From contig NZ_CP023407.1 in NCBI RefSeq assembly GCF_003665435.1, positions 5,753,501-5,817,500 of the forward strand: a stretch of DNA of 64,000 bases, in the 5' to 3' direction. The translations under genes and the position numbers were made by a program. This document shows, one piece after another, positions 35,674 to 44,808 of the stretch; position 1 is the first letter of the stretch; the number at the start of each line of letters is the position of its first letter. Origin of the DNA: Streptomyces fungicidicus (GTDB taxonomy: Bacteria > Actinomycetota > Actinomycetes > Streptomycetales > Streptomycetaceae). The notes below the pieces were generated by a model that did no database searches, had not been told where the DNA came from, and worked only from the letters and a program-made list of their open reading frames with translations.

Positions 35674-36915
35674 GTGGGGTCGGGAGGGCTGGAACTGCCC
35701 CCTGGTGACGACGGTCACGAGGGGAGTGGTTCCACGGACGTCCCGCCCGGTGCGGTGTCCCTGGCACGGCCGATGGAAGCGGGTTCGATCGGGCCGGAGC
35801 TGGACTGGGGCGCCGACGCCTGGAGCGAGGTGCGCACCCGCGCCCAGCGGGCCGGCCGGGCCTACATCTGGCTGAACCTCGTCGAGCAGCGGCTGCGCGC
35901 GGTCGTGGCCGCCGTCCTGCGCCCCGTCTACGAGCCGGTGCACGGCGACGACTGGGTGGTCGCCGCCGCCGGACCGGCCGGGCAGGAGTGGGTGCAGCGC
36001 GCCGTCGCGGTGCGCGAGGTCAGCCGCCGCAAGGGCTATCTGCTCGACCCGGCCGACGACAACGTGCTGTCCTTCCTCACCCTGCCGCAGCTGCGCGAGC
36101 TGATGGTCCAGCACTGGCCCTGCTTCGAGCCGTACTTCGACGACCGGCGGGAGGTCGAGCTCGCCCTGGACGAGCTGGAGGTCACCCGCAACGTGGTCTC
36201 CCGCAACCGCGCCCTGTCCGAGGCGGTGCTGAACCAGGCCGAGCGGGCCTCCGCGCGGCTGCTGGAGATGCTCGGCGCCGGCGGCGACGTGCCGTCCGCG
36301 CGGCGGCTGCCCGTCGACGCGGTCGAGGACCTGGTCGGCGACCGGTACGCCGACGTGGTCGCCGTGCACCCGGACCGGGTGCGGCTGCTGCGCCAGTTCC
36401 CGGCCGAGGACATCTTCGGCGGGGCCCGCCGCCTGGACGCCATCGGCATCGGGCTCAACCTGCTGGTGCAGAACTTCTCCGGGCGCCGTCTGGTGCGGCT
36501 GGCGGAGTCCGGCTGCCGGGTGCGGCTGCTCTTCCTGAACCCGGCCTCCAGCGCGGTCAAGCGCCGGGAGCGCGAGCTCGGCCTCAAGCGCGGCGAGCTC
36601 GGCCGTGCCGTCGAGATGAACATCCTGCACATGCGCCGCGTCCGGTCGCGGCTGCGCGACCCCGGCGCCTTCGAGATCCAGGTGTACGACGAGACGCCCC
36701 GCTGCACCGCCTACCTCGTGGACGGGGACGGTTCGGACGGCGTCGCGGTGGTGCAGAACCATCTGCGCCGGGCCCGGGGCATGGAGGCGCCGGTACTGGT
36801 GCTGCGCAACGGGACCAAGGTGGTCAAGCCGGGCGAGGCCGAGGTGGGCGGGCTGTTCCCCACCTACCGCGAGGAGTTCGAGATGATGTGGGCGGATTCG
36901 CGTCCGGTGTCGTGA
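35674..36915 (+). CDS. SAV2148-family HEPN-like protein
   Basis: A 413-residue protein that I recognise as the Streptomyces-conserved SAV2148 family, annotated as HEPN-domain. The N-terminus is Gly/Pro-rich. The middle (about 45-180) is helical with RAGRAYIWLNLVEQRLR; the C-terminal half (about 210-400) contains GIGLNLLVQNFSGRRLVRL and RLLFLNPASSAVKRRERELGL. I do not see a clean RxxxxH RNase motif, so activity is unproven. GTG 35674, with GGAAGG upstream, was preferred to earlier starts because conservation begins near GSGGLELPPGD. Confidence 0.72.
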   Translation: MGSGGLELPPGDDGHEGSGSTDVPPGAVSLARPMEAGSIGPELDWGADAWSEVRTRAQRAGRAYIWLNLVEQRLRAVVAAVLRPVYEPVHGDDWVVAAAGPAGQEWVQRAVAVREVSRRKGYLLDPADDNVLSFLTLPQLRELMVQHWPCFEPYFDDRREVELALDELEVTRNVVSRNRALSEAVLNQAERASARLLEMLGAGGDVPSARRLPVDAVEDLVGDRYADVVAVHPDRVRLLRQFPAEDIFGGARRLDAIGIGLNLLVQNFSGRRLVRLAESGCRVRLLFLNPASSAVKRRERELGLKRGELGRAVEMNILHMRRVRSRLRDPGAFEIQVYDETPRCTAYLVDGDGSDGVAVVQNHLRRARGMEAPVLVLRNGTKVVKPGEAEVGGLFPTYREEFEMMWADSRPVS

Positions 36916-36917
36916 AC

Positions 36918-36932
36918 GCCCCGTGCCGGGGC
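36918..36932 (+). terminator. Short hairpin after the SAV2148-like gene
   Basis: GCCCCG-TGC-CGGGGC, a 6-bp stem with a 3-nt loop followed by TGCTTGTGG, directly after the stop codon. Confidence 0.4.
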
Positions 36933-37046
36933 TGCTTGTGGCGGGCTGTCCGGACCGGTAAGCGGAACGCGATCCTCTGATTGTCAGTGGGGCGTGCGAG
37001 GGTGGAGACCACTGGGGGAACGCACCACACAGAAGGGGGGCAGCCC

Positions 37047-37769
37047 ATGGGCTGGCACCGGGAGCTCCTGATCGGCTTCGACCTGGAGACGACGGGTACG
37101 GACCCGCGCGAGGCGCGGATCGTCACGGGGGCCGTGATCGAGGTCAGGGCGGGGGAGCCGCTGGGGCGCCGGGAGTGGCTGGCGGACCCGGGCGTGCCCA
37201 TCCCGGAGGACGCGGTCGCGGTGCACGGCATCAGCGGCGAGCGGGCGGCCGCCGAGGGCCGCCCCGCCGACCAGGTGGCCGACGCCATCGCCGGCGTCCT
37301 CACCGCCTATTGGCAGACGGGCGTCCCGGTCGTCGCGTACAACGCCGCCTTCGACCTGACCCTGCTCTCCGCCGAACTGCGGCGGTACGGACTGCCGTCG
37401 CTGAGCGACCGTCTCGGCGGCATCGAGCCGGCCCCGGTCATCGATCCGTACACCATCGACCGTGCCGTCGACCGCTACCGCCGGGGCAAGCGCAACCTGG
37501 AGGCCGTCTGCGCGGAGTACGGCGTGGTCCTCGACTCGGCGCACGACGCGACCGCCGACGCCCTCGCGGCGGCCCGGCTGGCCTGTGCGATAGCCGGCCG
37601 CCACCCCAAGGTCGCGGCCCTCGCGCCGGCGGAACTGCACCGCCGTCAGATCGAGTGGTACGCGGCCTGGGCGGCGGACTTCCAGGACTTCCTGCGCCGC
37701 AAGGGCGACGCGACCGCGCTCGTCGACGGCGCCTGGCCGCTGCGGAAGCCGGCGGGCGAGCGGGTCTGA
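37047..37769 (+). CDS. DnaQ-like DEDDh 3'-5' exonuclease
   Basis: A 240-residue exonuclease of the DNA polymerase III epsilon family. FDLETTGTD (Exo I), YNAAFDLTLL (Exo II) and HDATADALAA (Exo III, DEDDh type) are present. The C-terminal 50 residues are helical and lack further domains, so this is a stand-alone trimming or repair nuclease. It has a strong G-rich ribosome site before ATG 37047. It converges with the APH gene. Confidence 0.88.
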   Translation: MGWHRELLIGFDLETTGTDPREARIVTGAVIEVRAGEPLGRREWLADPGVPIPEDAVAVHGISGERAAAEGRPADQVADAIAGVLTAYWQTGVPVVAYNAAFDLTLLSAELRRYGLPSLSDRLGGIEPAPVIDPYTIDRAVDRYRRGKRNLEAVCAEYGVVLDSAHDATADALAAARLACAIAGRHPKVAALAPAELHRRQIEWYAAWAADFQDFLRRKGDATALVDGAWPLRKPAGERV

Positions 37770-37788
37770 CGCACCGGGCGGTCCGGCG

Positions 37789-38652
37789 TCAGAAGGGGTA
37801 CCAGCGCACGGACTCGTCCCCGTCCCGCAGCGACGCCACCCGGCGCCGGAACTCGGCCAGCGCCGCGGGGTTGCCCGGCGCGTGCTGGGCGACCCAGGCG
37901 CAGCTGGCCGTCTCCCGCGCGCCGCGCAGCACCGAGCAGCCCTCCCACGCGCGCACGTCCCAGCCGTAGGTGCCGGTGAACGACGCGTACGCCTCGTCCG
38001 GCAGCCCGTAGCGGTCGTGGGACAGGGCCATGACCACCAGATCGTGCTCGCGCAGATCGGCGGAGAAGGTCTCCAGGTCGATCAGGACCGGCCCGTCCGG
38101 CCCGATGTGCACATTGCGGGTCAGGGCGTCGCCGTGGACGGGGCCCGGCGGCAGATGGGGCGTCAGCGCCGCCGCGGCCGAGGCGAAACCGTCCCGCCGC
38201 TCGCGCAGATACGCCGCGTCCGCGGGGTCGATCGCGTCGCCCGCGAGCCGCAGCCAGCGCTCCACGCCGCCCAGCAGTTCGCGGGGCGGCAGCGCGAACG
38301 GGGGAGCGGGCAGCGCGTGGACCAGCCGCAGCAGTCCGGCCAGATCCCGGGGTTCGGCTGGCCGCACCGCCTCCGGCAGCCGGTGCCACACGGTCACCGG
38401 GTGCCCCTCGACCAGCAGCGCCTCGGACTCGGCGGCCCGCACCGCGGGCACGCCCCGCTCCGCCAGCCATCCGGCGACGGCCAGTTCCCGGCGGGCCCGG
38501 TCCAGCAGCTCGGCGTCGCGGCCCACCTTCACGGCCAGGCCCCCGGCGGCGAACACCGCGTTCTCCCCGAGGGCCAGCAGCCGCGCGTCCGCCGCCGCGC
38601 CGGGCAGCACTCCTGCCGCCGCCAGCACGTCCCGCGCCCGTGCCTCGTCCAT
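37789..38652 (-). CDS. Aminoglycoside phosphotransferase-family kinase
   Basis: A 287-residue APH-fold kinase with an intact catalytic loop HGDALTRNV and metal motif LIDLETFSADLREHD. The N-lobe has GLAVKVGRDAELLDRARREL, with the nucleotide Lys. GGAGGGGGACGG precedes ATG 38652. The substrate may be an antibiotic or a small metabolite such as a thiosugar or choline. It lies next to, and divergent from, a macrolide glycosyltransferase gene, so a resistance role is possible but unproven. Confidence 0.82.
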   Translation of the reverse strand: MDEARARDVLAAAGVLPGAAADARLLALGENAVFAAGGLAVKVGRDAELLDRARRELAVAGWLAERGVPAVRAAESEALLVEGHPVTVWHRLPEAVRPAEPRDLAGLLRLVHALPAPPFALPPRELLGGVERWLRLAGDAIDPADAAYLRERRDGFASAAAALTPHLPPGPVHGDALTRNVHIGPDGPVLIDLETFSADLREHDLVVMALSHDRYGLPDEAYASFTGTYGWDVRAWEGCSVLRGARETASCAWVAQHAPGNPAALAEFRRRVASLRDGDESVRWYPF

Positions 38653-38801
38653 CCGTCCCCCTCCTGGTCCGTCCCGGTCCGGCCGCCGGCTTCCGGCCGT
38701 CCGTCGGCCAGTGTCCCATTCGCACAGGTGGGGCGGTGTGCGCGGCCCCACGCCGGCGGGCGTCGGCCGGACTGCGGGACCGCTGAACGGAAATTGATTG
38801 C

Positions 38802-38820
38802 ACGAGACGTCTCGTCTCGT
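38802..38820. promoter_or_regulatory. TetR-type operator candidate at the mgt promoter
   Basis: ACGAGACGTCTCGT (38802-38815) is a perfect 14-bp palindrome, and the octamer CGTCTCGT occurs again at 38813-38820. It sits just before a -10-like TATGGT (38822-38827). The same octamer occurs at 42426-42433, upstream of the MMPL gene. Confidence 0.6.
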
Positions 38821-38833
38821 CTATGGTCGTGGC

Positions 38834-40033
38834 ATGACCAGTCCCGCTCACATCGCCATGTTCTCCATCGCCGCCCACGGCCACGTGAACCCGAGCCTCG
38901 AGGTGATCCGCGAGCTCGTGGCGCGCGGACACCGGGTGACCTACGCGATCCCGCCGCACTTCGCCGAGAAGGTCGCCGAGACCGGCGCCGAACCGGTGCT
39001 GTGGAACAGCACGCTCCCCGGTCCCGACGACGACCCGGAGGCCTGGGGCAGCACACTGCTCGACAACGTGGAGCCGTTCCTCGCGGACGCCGTCCAGGCG
39101 CTTCCGCAGCTCATCGAGGCCTACGAGGGCGACACCCCCGACCTCGTCCTGCACGACATCACCTCCTACCCGGCGCGGGTGCTCGCCCACCGCTGGGGCG
39201 TGCCCGCGGTCTCCCTCTCGCCGAACCTCGTCGCCTGGGACGGGTACGAGAAGGAGGTCGCCGAGCCGATGTGGGAGGAGCCGAAGAAGACCGAGCGGGG
39301 GCAGGCGTACTACGCCCGCTTCCGGGCCTGGCTGGAGGAGAACGGAATCACTCAGCACCCCGACGACTTCGCCGGCCGCCCCGCGCGTTCGATCGTGCTG
39401 ATCCCCAGGGCGCTCCAGCCGAACGCCGACCGGGTGGACGAGAGCGTGCACTCCTTCGTCGGCGCCTGCCAGGGCGACCGCGGCGCCGAGGGCGGCTGGC
39501 AGCGGCCGGCCGGCGCGGAGAAGGTCGTGCTGGTGTCGCTGGGATCGTCCTTCACCAAGCAGCCCGCCTTCTACCGGGAGTGCGTCGAGGCGTTCGGCGG
39601 TCTGCCCGGCTGGCACCTGGTGCTGCAGGTCGGCAGGCACGTCGATCCCGCCGAGCTCGGTGACCTGCCGGACAACGTCGAGGTGCGGTCCTGGGTGCCG
39701 CAGCTCGCGGTCCTCCGCCAGGCCGACCTGTTCGTCACCCACGCCGGGGCCGGCGGCAGCCAGGAGGGGCTGGCCACGGCCACGCCGATGATCGCCGTAC
39801 CGCAGGCCGTGGACCAGTTCGGCAACGCGGACATGCTGCAGGGGCTGGGGGTGGCCCGGCACGTCCCGGCCGGCGAGGCGGACGCCGGGACCCTGCGGGC
39901 CGCGGCCCTCGCCCTCGTCGACGACCCGGAGGTGGCCCGGCGGCTGAAGGGCATCCAGGCCGAGATGGCCGAGGAGGGCGGCACCCGCCGGGCGGCCGAC
40001 CTGATCGAGGCGGAGTTGCCCGCACGGCGCTGA
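38834..40033 (+). CDS. mgt: Macrolide-inactivating glycosyltransferase (Mgt/OleD-like)
   Basis: A 399-residue GT-B enzyme of the GT1 family. The N-domain begins HIAMFSIAAHGHVNPSLEVI, including the catalytic His of OleD-type enzymes. The nucleotide-sugar region reads VRSWVPQLAVLRQADLFVTHAGAGG and VPQAVDQFGNADML. Family members transfer glucose from UDP-glucose to a macrolide 2'-OH, inactivating it. No Shine-Dalgarno sequence is present; TATGGT ends 6 nt before the ATG, pointing to a leaderless transcript behind a palindromic operator. A 17-bp hairpin follows. Confidence 0.9.
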   Translation: MTSPAHIAMFSIAAHGHVNPSLEVIRELVARGHRVTYAIPPHFAEKVAETGAEPVLWNSTLPGPDDDPEAWGSTLLDNVEPFLADAVQALPQLIEAYEGDTPDLVLHDITSYPARVLAHRWGVPAVSLSPNLVAWDGYEKEVAEPMWEEPKKTERGQAYYARFRAWLEENGITQHPDDFAGRPARSIVLIPRALQPNADRVDESVHSFVGACQGDRGAEGGWQRPAGAEKVVLVSLGSSFTKQPAFYRECVEAFGGLPGWHLVLQVGRHVDPAELGDLPDNVEVRSWVPQLAVLRQADLFVTHAGAGGSQEGLATATPMIAVPQAVDQFGNADMLQGLGVARHVPAGEADAGTLRAAALALVDDPEVARRLKGIQAEMAEEGGTRRAADLIEAELPARR

Positions 40034-40043
40034 CGCGACCGGC

Positions 40044-40081
40044 GAGGAGGGGCCCGGCGGAATCCCGCCGGGCCCCTCCTC
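40044..40081. terminator. Strong bidirectional terminator hairpin
   Basis: A perfect 17-bp stem (40044-40060 with 40065-40081) with the loop AATC lies between the convergent mgt and MMPL genes. Confidence 0.88.
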
Positions 40082-40097
40082 ACGCGTTCCTACCGGC

Positions 40098-42347
40098 TCA
40101 CACCGGTACCCGCTCGCCCTCGTCGTCCCGCGACACCGGCGGCGTCACCGGCTCCGGCGACTCGTCGTGGGTCAGGTCGGGCATCCGGTGCAGCCACTTC
40201 GGCAGGTACCAGTTGCGCTCGCCGAGCAGCGTCATCACCGCGGGCAGCAGCACTCCCCGGATGACCGTCGCGTCGATGAGCACCGCCGCCGCGAGGCCGA
40301 CGCCCATTTGCTTCATGGACTGCATGGACAGCGTTCCGAAGATCCCGAACACGGCGACCATGATGATCGCGGCACTGGTGACCACGCCGGCCGTGGTGAC
40401 CACACCGTGCCGGACCGCGTCCCGCGTCGTACGGCCCCGCAGCCGGGCCTCGCGGATCCGGGAGACCACGAACACGTGGTAGTCCGTCGACAGGCCGAAC
40501 AGGATCACGAAGAGGAACAGCGGCAGCCAGGTGATGATCGCGCCGACGCCCTCCGCGCCCACCAGGGACGCGCCCCAGCCGTGCTGGAAGACCGCCACGA
40601 GGATGCCGTACGCGGCGCCCACCGACAGCAGGTTCAGCACGATGGAGGTGATCGCGACCGTCAGCGAGCGGAACGACAGCAGCATCACCAGGAAGGCGAA
40701 GACCACCACGAAGGCGAAGACCGGGACGACGGAGCCGACCACCTGGTCGTTGAAGTCCTTCGAACCGGCCACCTGCCCGGTGATCGGCGCCTCGACGCCG
40801 TCGACCTCGCCGAGCGTGGCGGGCCGCACCTCGTCGCGCAGCTTGTCCAGGCTCTCGCCCGCCTTGTCCTGGTCGGAGCCGCCCACCAGCGGGACGTAGA
40901 CGAACGCGACGTTCTGCTGGTCGTGCAGCTTGATCTCGACCGGCCCGCGCGAGGCACCCGAACCGATCGCCCCCTCACGGAATTCGGCGAGCGCGGACCG
41001 CACCTCGGGCGCGTTGATGTCGTCCGCCCTGACGACCACCTCGGCCGGCTCGGAACCGCCCGGGAACGCCTCGTTCACCCGGTCGTACGTCTGCACGATC
41101 GGCAGCGAGTCGCCGAACTCCTGGTCCAGCGTGAGGTTCTGGGTCTTCATCCCGACCGCCGGAGCGGCCACCGCAAGCAGCGCGCCGGTCGCCACCACGA
41201 CCGACAGCACCGGCCTGGCGAGCACCCGCTTCAGCACGGCCGTCCAGAACCGGCTGTCCGTGCTGCCGCCGGTGCGCCGCCTGCGCAGGAACGGCAGACG
41301 GCCCTTCTCGACCCGCTCGCCCAGCAGCGAGAGGAGCGCCGGCAGGACGGTGACCGAGCCGACCATGGCGACCGCCACCACCATCAGCGAGGCCAGGCCC
41401 ATCGCCTCGAACTCGGCGAGCCCGGTGAACAGCATGCCCGCCATGGCCACGCACACCGTGACACCGGAGACGACGATCGCCCGGCCGCTGGTCGCGGCCG
41501 CGATCCGCAGCGCCGTGCCGGCGTCCCGTCCGGCCGCCCGCTCCTCGCGCTCCCGGCGCAGGTAGAACAGGCAGTAGTCGACGCCGACGGCCAGGCCGAC
41601 CAGCAGCATCACCGAGTTCGCGGTGTCGCTCATCGGCTGCAGGTGGCTGACCAGGCCCATCAGACCCATCGTCGCCATGATCGCGGTGATCGCCAGCGCC
41701 ACCGGCAGCAGCGCCGCCACCAGCGCGCCGAACGCGATCAGCAGGATGCCGAGGGCCACCGGCACCGCGGAGTACTCGGCCTTCTTGAAGTCGTCGCCGA
41801 ACGCGTCGTCGAACGTCTTCATCATGCTGGCGTCGCCGATCTCCTCGATCCGCAGCGACCCGTGGTCCTTCTGGACGTCCTCCACGGCCTTCAGCACCGG
41901 CGCGACCCGGTCACCTGCGGTGTCGGAGTCGCCCCGCACGTCGAACTGGACCAGCGCGCTGCGCCCGTCCTTCGAGATGGTGCCGCTCTCGTACGGCGAG
42001 GTGACGTCCGTGACCTCGCCGGTCCTCTCCACCGCCGTGACGACCGCGGCGACCGCCGACCTGAACCCGGCGTCCGTGGCCTCCGGACCGCCGTCCCGGG
42101 CCTGGACCAGCACGGTCTCTCCGGCCGGCTCCTCGATGCCGGCCTCCTCGATGATGCGGGCGGCGGTGCTGGTCTCCCCCTTGAGCTGATCGCTGTCGCC
42201 GACGTCGACCCGGCCCGCGGCCGAACCGAGTCCCATCGCCAGCACGACGAACAGCACCCAGATGCCGACGGCCGCCCAGCGGTGCCGGGCGCTCCAGCCG
42301 CCGGCCCGTGCGGCGAGGCCCCGCACCCGTGATTCTCCGTTCCCCAT
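40098..42347 (-). CDS. MMPL/RND-family exporter
   Basis: A 749-residue membrane protein with two MMPL repeats, about eleven to twelve membrane segments and two large outer domains. The proton-path signatures are LVGLAVGVDYCLFYLRRE and FGLSTDYHVFVVSRIREARLRGR. It should export a lipid or hydrophobic compound by proton motive force. GAGGGAGC precedes ATG 42347. An ACGAGACG octamer upstream is shared with the mgt promoter, which suggests common control. Confidence 0.9.
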   Translation of the reverse strand: MGNGESRVRGLAARAGGWSARHRWAAVGIWVLFVVLAMGLGSAAGRVDVGDSDQLKGETSTAARIIEEAGIEEPAGETVLVQARDGGPEATDAGFRSAVAAVVTAVERTGEVTDVTSPYESGTISKDGRSALVQFDVRGDSDTAGDRVAPVLKAVEDVQKDHGSLRIEEIGDASMMKTFDDAFGDDFKKAEYSAVPVALGILLIAFGALVAALLPVALAITAIMATMGLMGLVSHLQPMSDTANSVMLLVGLAVGVDYCLFYLRREREERAAGRDAGTALRIAAATSGRAIVVSGVTVCVAMAGMLFTGLAEFEAMGLASLMVVAVAMVGSVTVLPALLSLLGERVEKGRLPFLRRRRTGGSTDSRFWTAVLKRVLARPVLSVVVATGALLAVAAPAVGMKTQNLTLDQEFGDSLPIVQTYDRVNEAFPGGSEPAEVVVRADDINAPEVRSALAEFREGAIGSGASRGPVEIKLHDQQNVAFVYVPLVGGSDQDKAGESLDKLRDEVRPATLGEVDGVEAPITGQVAGSKDFNDQVVGSVVPVFAFVVVFAFLVMLLSFRSLTVAITSIVLNLLSVGAAYGILVAVFQHGWGASLVGAEGVGAIITWLPLFLFVILFGLSTDYHVFVVSRIREARLRGRTTRDAVRHGVVTTAGVVTSAAIIMVAVFGIFGTLSMQSMKQMGVGLAAAVLIDATVIRGVLLPAVMTLLGERNWYLPKWLHRMPDLTHDESPEPVTPPVSRDDEGERVPV

Positions 42348-42425
42348 GACGGGCTCGCTCCCTCGTGTTCGGCAGCGACCCTCTGCCGCCACCTGGCCCT
42401 TTCGACGGTAGGGAGCGGATAAGAT

Positions 42426-42433
42426 CGTCTCGT
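42426..42433. promoter_or_regulatory. Octamer shared with the mgt operator
   Basis: CGTCTCGT (ACGAGACG on the minus strand) lies 79 bp upstream of the MMPL start. It matches the repeated unit of the palindrome at 38802-38820. A single octamer could be chance. Confidence 0.35.
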
Positions 42434-42613
42434 CGTGCTGTCCGGTGAAGCCCGGGAACCCCGGGTCATCCCATCGGCGCCCGCCGTCTCCCCACTGGGG
42501 AGGACAGCGATCCCCTACACGTATCCGGGGACGTGGGGGCCGGTGATCAGGGTCCCGGTGCACCGCTGCGGTGCCCGCCCCACGGGGCACGGCGGCCGTC
42601 CTAGGGTGTACGC

Positions 42614-43162
42614 ATGGCGACGAGATACGCGGCGCTGCTGCGCGGGATCAACGTGGGCGGCAGCAGGAAAGTCCCGATGGCCGAGCTGCGCACGCTCCTG
42701 GAAGGGCTCGGCCACGACGGGGTGCGCACCCATCTGCAGAGCGGCCAGGCGGTGTTCGCCTCCGGGCACGGCGACGAGGAGTCCCTCGCCGCCGAGCTGG
42801 CGGCGGCGGTCGAGCGGCACTTCGGCTTCGCGGTGGACGTGATCGTGCGCGACCACGCCTATCTGAAGGGGATCGTCGAGGCCTGCCCGTTCCCGGCCGC
42901 CGAACTGGAGCCCAAGCAGCTCCACGTCACCTACTTCTCCGCGCCCGTCACCCCCGAGCGCTTCACCGAGGTCGACCGGGCGGCCTATCTGCCGGAGGAC
43001 TTCCGTCTCGGCGACCGCGCGCTCTACCTCTACGCCCCCGACGGCCTGGGCCGTTCCAAGCTCGCCGAACACCTGTCCAAGCCCCGTGTCAACAAGGGCG
43101 TCGTCGCCACCAGCCGCAACTGGAACACGGTGCGCAAACTGGCGGAGCTCACCGAGGGCTGA
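42614..43162 (+). CDS. DUF1697 protein
   Basis: A 182-residue DUF1697 protein, recognised by RYAALLRGINVGGSRKVPMAELR at the start and NWNTVRKLAEL at the end. Function unknown. TAGGGT (42602-42607) ends 6 nt before ATG 42614 and no ribosome site is present, so translation is probably leaderless. It converges with the sulfur operon; only 3 bp separate the stops. Confidence 0.85.
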   Translation: MATRYAALLRGINVGGSRKVPMAELRTLLEGLGHDGVRTHLQSGQAVFASGHGDEESLAAELAAAVERHFGFAVDVIVRDHAYLKGIVEACPFPAAELEPKQLHVTYFSAPVTPERFTEVDRAAYLPEDFRLGDRALYLYAPDGLGRSKLAEHLSKPRVNKGVVATSRNWNTVRKLAELTEG

Positions 43163-43165
43163 GAC

Positions 43166-43903
43166 TCAGGCGCCGATCGCGGCCGGCGCCCGCACCCGCG
43201 CCTCGTCGTACCGGTCGAGCAGCAGCCGCGCCACCTCCGGCGCCGGGCCCAGCACGTCCGCGAGGACGTCCGCCCCGGCCGCGCCCCGGGCGATCCGGTC
43301 CGGGAGGAAGCCGGGGGCCAGGACGTACGGCGCCACGGCGACGCGCGCGCAGCCGAGGGCGCGCAGCTCCCGTACCGCCTGCTCGGTGCGGGGGAGGGAT
43401 GCGGAGGCGAACGCAGGCCGCACGGCGCACCAACCGGTGTGCCGCCACTCCCGCGCGATTTCTGCGATCACTGCGATCGCCTCCGGGTCGGAGGACCCCG
43501 CCGAGGCCAGTACGACCCCGGTGGAGGACTTGTCGGCGGGCGTCAGGCCCGCCTCGTACAGCCGGCGCTCCAGCGCCGAGAGCAGCAGCGGGGACGGGCC
43601 CAGCACCTCGGCCCGGCTGATCCGCAGCCGCCGCGGAGCCTGCGCCAGCACCGCCGGGATGTCCGCCTTGGCGTGGAAGGCGCGGGTCAGCAGCAGCGGG
43701 AGGGCGACCACCTCGCGGACGCCCTCCGCGTCCAGGGACTCCAGCGCTCCCGTGACCGAGGGGAGGTTGAAGTCCAGGAACCCGGTCTCCACGCGCAGCC
43801 CCGGCCGCAGCGACCGCACCCGCCGCACCAGGGCGTGCACGGTCGCGGCGTGCCGCGGATCGCGGCTGCCGTGGGCGACGACGAGGAGTACCGGACGGTG
43901 CAT
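43166..43903 (-). CDS. Sirohydrochlorin chelatase-like protein (CbiX/SirB family)
   Basis: A 245-residue chelatase with two CbiX-like halves: VVAHGSRDPRHAATVHALV near the N-terminus (His10 of the active site) and VVLASAGSSDPEAIAVIAEIA in the second half. It should insert Fe2+ into sirohydrochlorin to make siroheme, the cofactor of the sulfite reductase encoded by the first large gene of this strand run. GAGG precedes ATG 43903, 8 bp after the permease stop. Cobalt insertion is the alternative, but the context favours iron. Confidence 0.85.
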   Translation of the reverse strand: MHRPVLLVVAHGSRDPRHAATVHALVRRVRSLRPGLRVETGFLDFNLPSVTGALESLDAEGVREVVALPLLLTRAFHAKADIPAVLAQAPRRLRISRAEVLGPSPLLLSALERRLYEAGLTPADKSSTGVVLASAGSSDPEAIAVIAEIAREWRHTGWCAVRPAFASASLPRTEQAVRELRALGCARVAVAPYVLAPGFLPDRIARGAAGADVLADVLGPAPEVARLLLDRYDEARVRAPAAIGA

Positions 43904-43911
43904 GGTGTGCC

Positions 43912-44808
43912 TCAGCTCCTCACCAGCAGACCACGGCTGCGCAGCACCCACCGCTCCAGCGGGCTGAAGATCAGCAGGTCGATGGCGATACCGACGGTCA
44001 GGATCAGCAGGATGGCCTCGAACACCATGGCCATGTCGCTGGCGTTGCGGCCGTTCTCCAGCAGCTGGCCCAGGCCCACGCCCAGGTCGGGGAAGGACGC
44101 GATGATCTCCGCGGCCATCAGGGACCGCCAGGAGAACGCCCACCCCTGCTTCAGACCCGCCACATAGCCGGGCAGCGCGGCCGGCAGCACGATGTGCCAG
44201 GTGCCCTTCAGGCCCGTCGCCCCCAGCGTACGGCCGGCCCGCAGGAACAGCGGGGGCACCTGGTCGACGCCGGACACCAGACCGTTGGCGATCGAGGGGA
44301 CCGCGCCGAGCAGGATCACCGCGTACATCATCTGGTTGTTCAGACCCAGCCAGATCACCGCCGGCGGCACCCACGCCACCGACGGCAGCGACTGCAGACC
44401 CGACAGGATCGGGCCGATCGCCGCCCGCACGAACTTCACCCGCGCCACCAGCAGCCCCAGCGGGGTGCCGATCAGCAGCGCGAAGAAGAAGCCGAGCAGA
44501 CCGCGCGAGACGCTGGTCCAGATGTAGCCGAGCAGCTCGCCCTGGAGCCACGCCCGCTGGGCGACGTCCCAGACGGCGCCGGGTGCGGGCAGCTTGCTCG
44601 GATCGTCGACGATCCTGAAGGAGACCAGCGCCTGCCACACCGCCAGCACCAGGGCGACGGCGATGACCGGCGGAAGGATCTTCTCCACGAAGGTCTGCCG
44701 GAACGGCCTGCGCCCGGTCTGCACCGTCTCCAGTGCGTCGAGCCCCGCCTCCAGACCGGCGAGGTCGCCGCCGTCCCGGTCCTTGGCGGTCGTCTCAGTG
44801 CTGGCCAT
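43912..44808 (-). CDS. ssuC: Sulfonate ABC transporter permease (SsuC/TauC-like)
   Basis: A 298-residue BPD_transp_1 permease with about six membrane segments. The coupling loop region is GATGLKGTWHIVLPAALPGYVAGLKQGWAFSWR, as in sulfonate/taurine/nitrate permeases. GGGGAG precedes ATG 44808. It overlaps the ATPase gene by 14 bp. The sulfur genes upstream favour sulfonates as substrate. Confidence 0.87.
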   Translation of the reverse strand: MASTETTAKDRDGGDLAGLEAGLDALETVQTGRRPFRQTFVEKILPPVIAVALVLAVWQALVSFRIVDDPSKLPAPGAVWDVAQRAWLQGELLGYIWTSVSRGLLGFFFALLIGTPLGLLVARVKFVRAAIGPILSGLQSLPSVAWVPPAVIWLGLNNQMMYAVILLGAVPSIANGLVSGVDQVPPLFLRAGRTLGATGLKGTWHIVLPAALPGYVAGLKQGWAFSWRSLMAAEIIASFPDLGVGLGQLLENGRNASDMAMVFEAILLILTVGIAIDLLIFSPLERWVLRSRGLLVRS

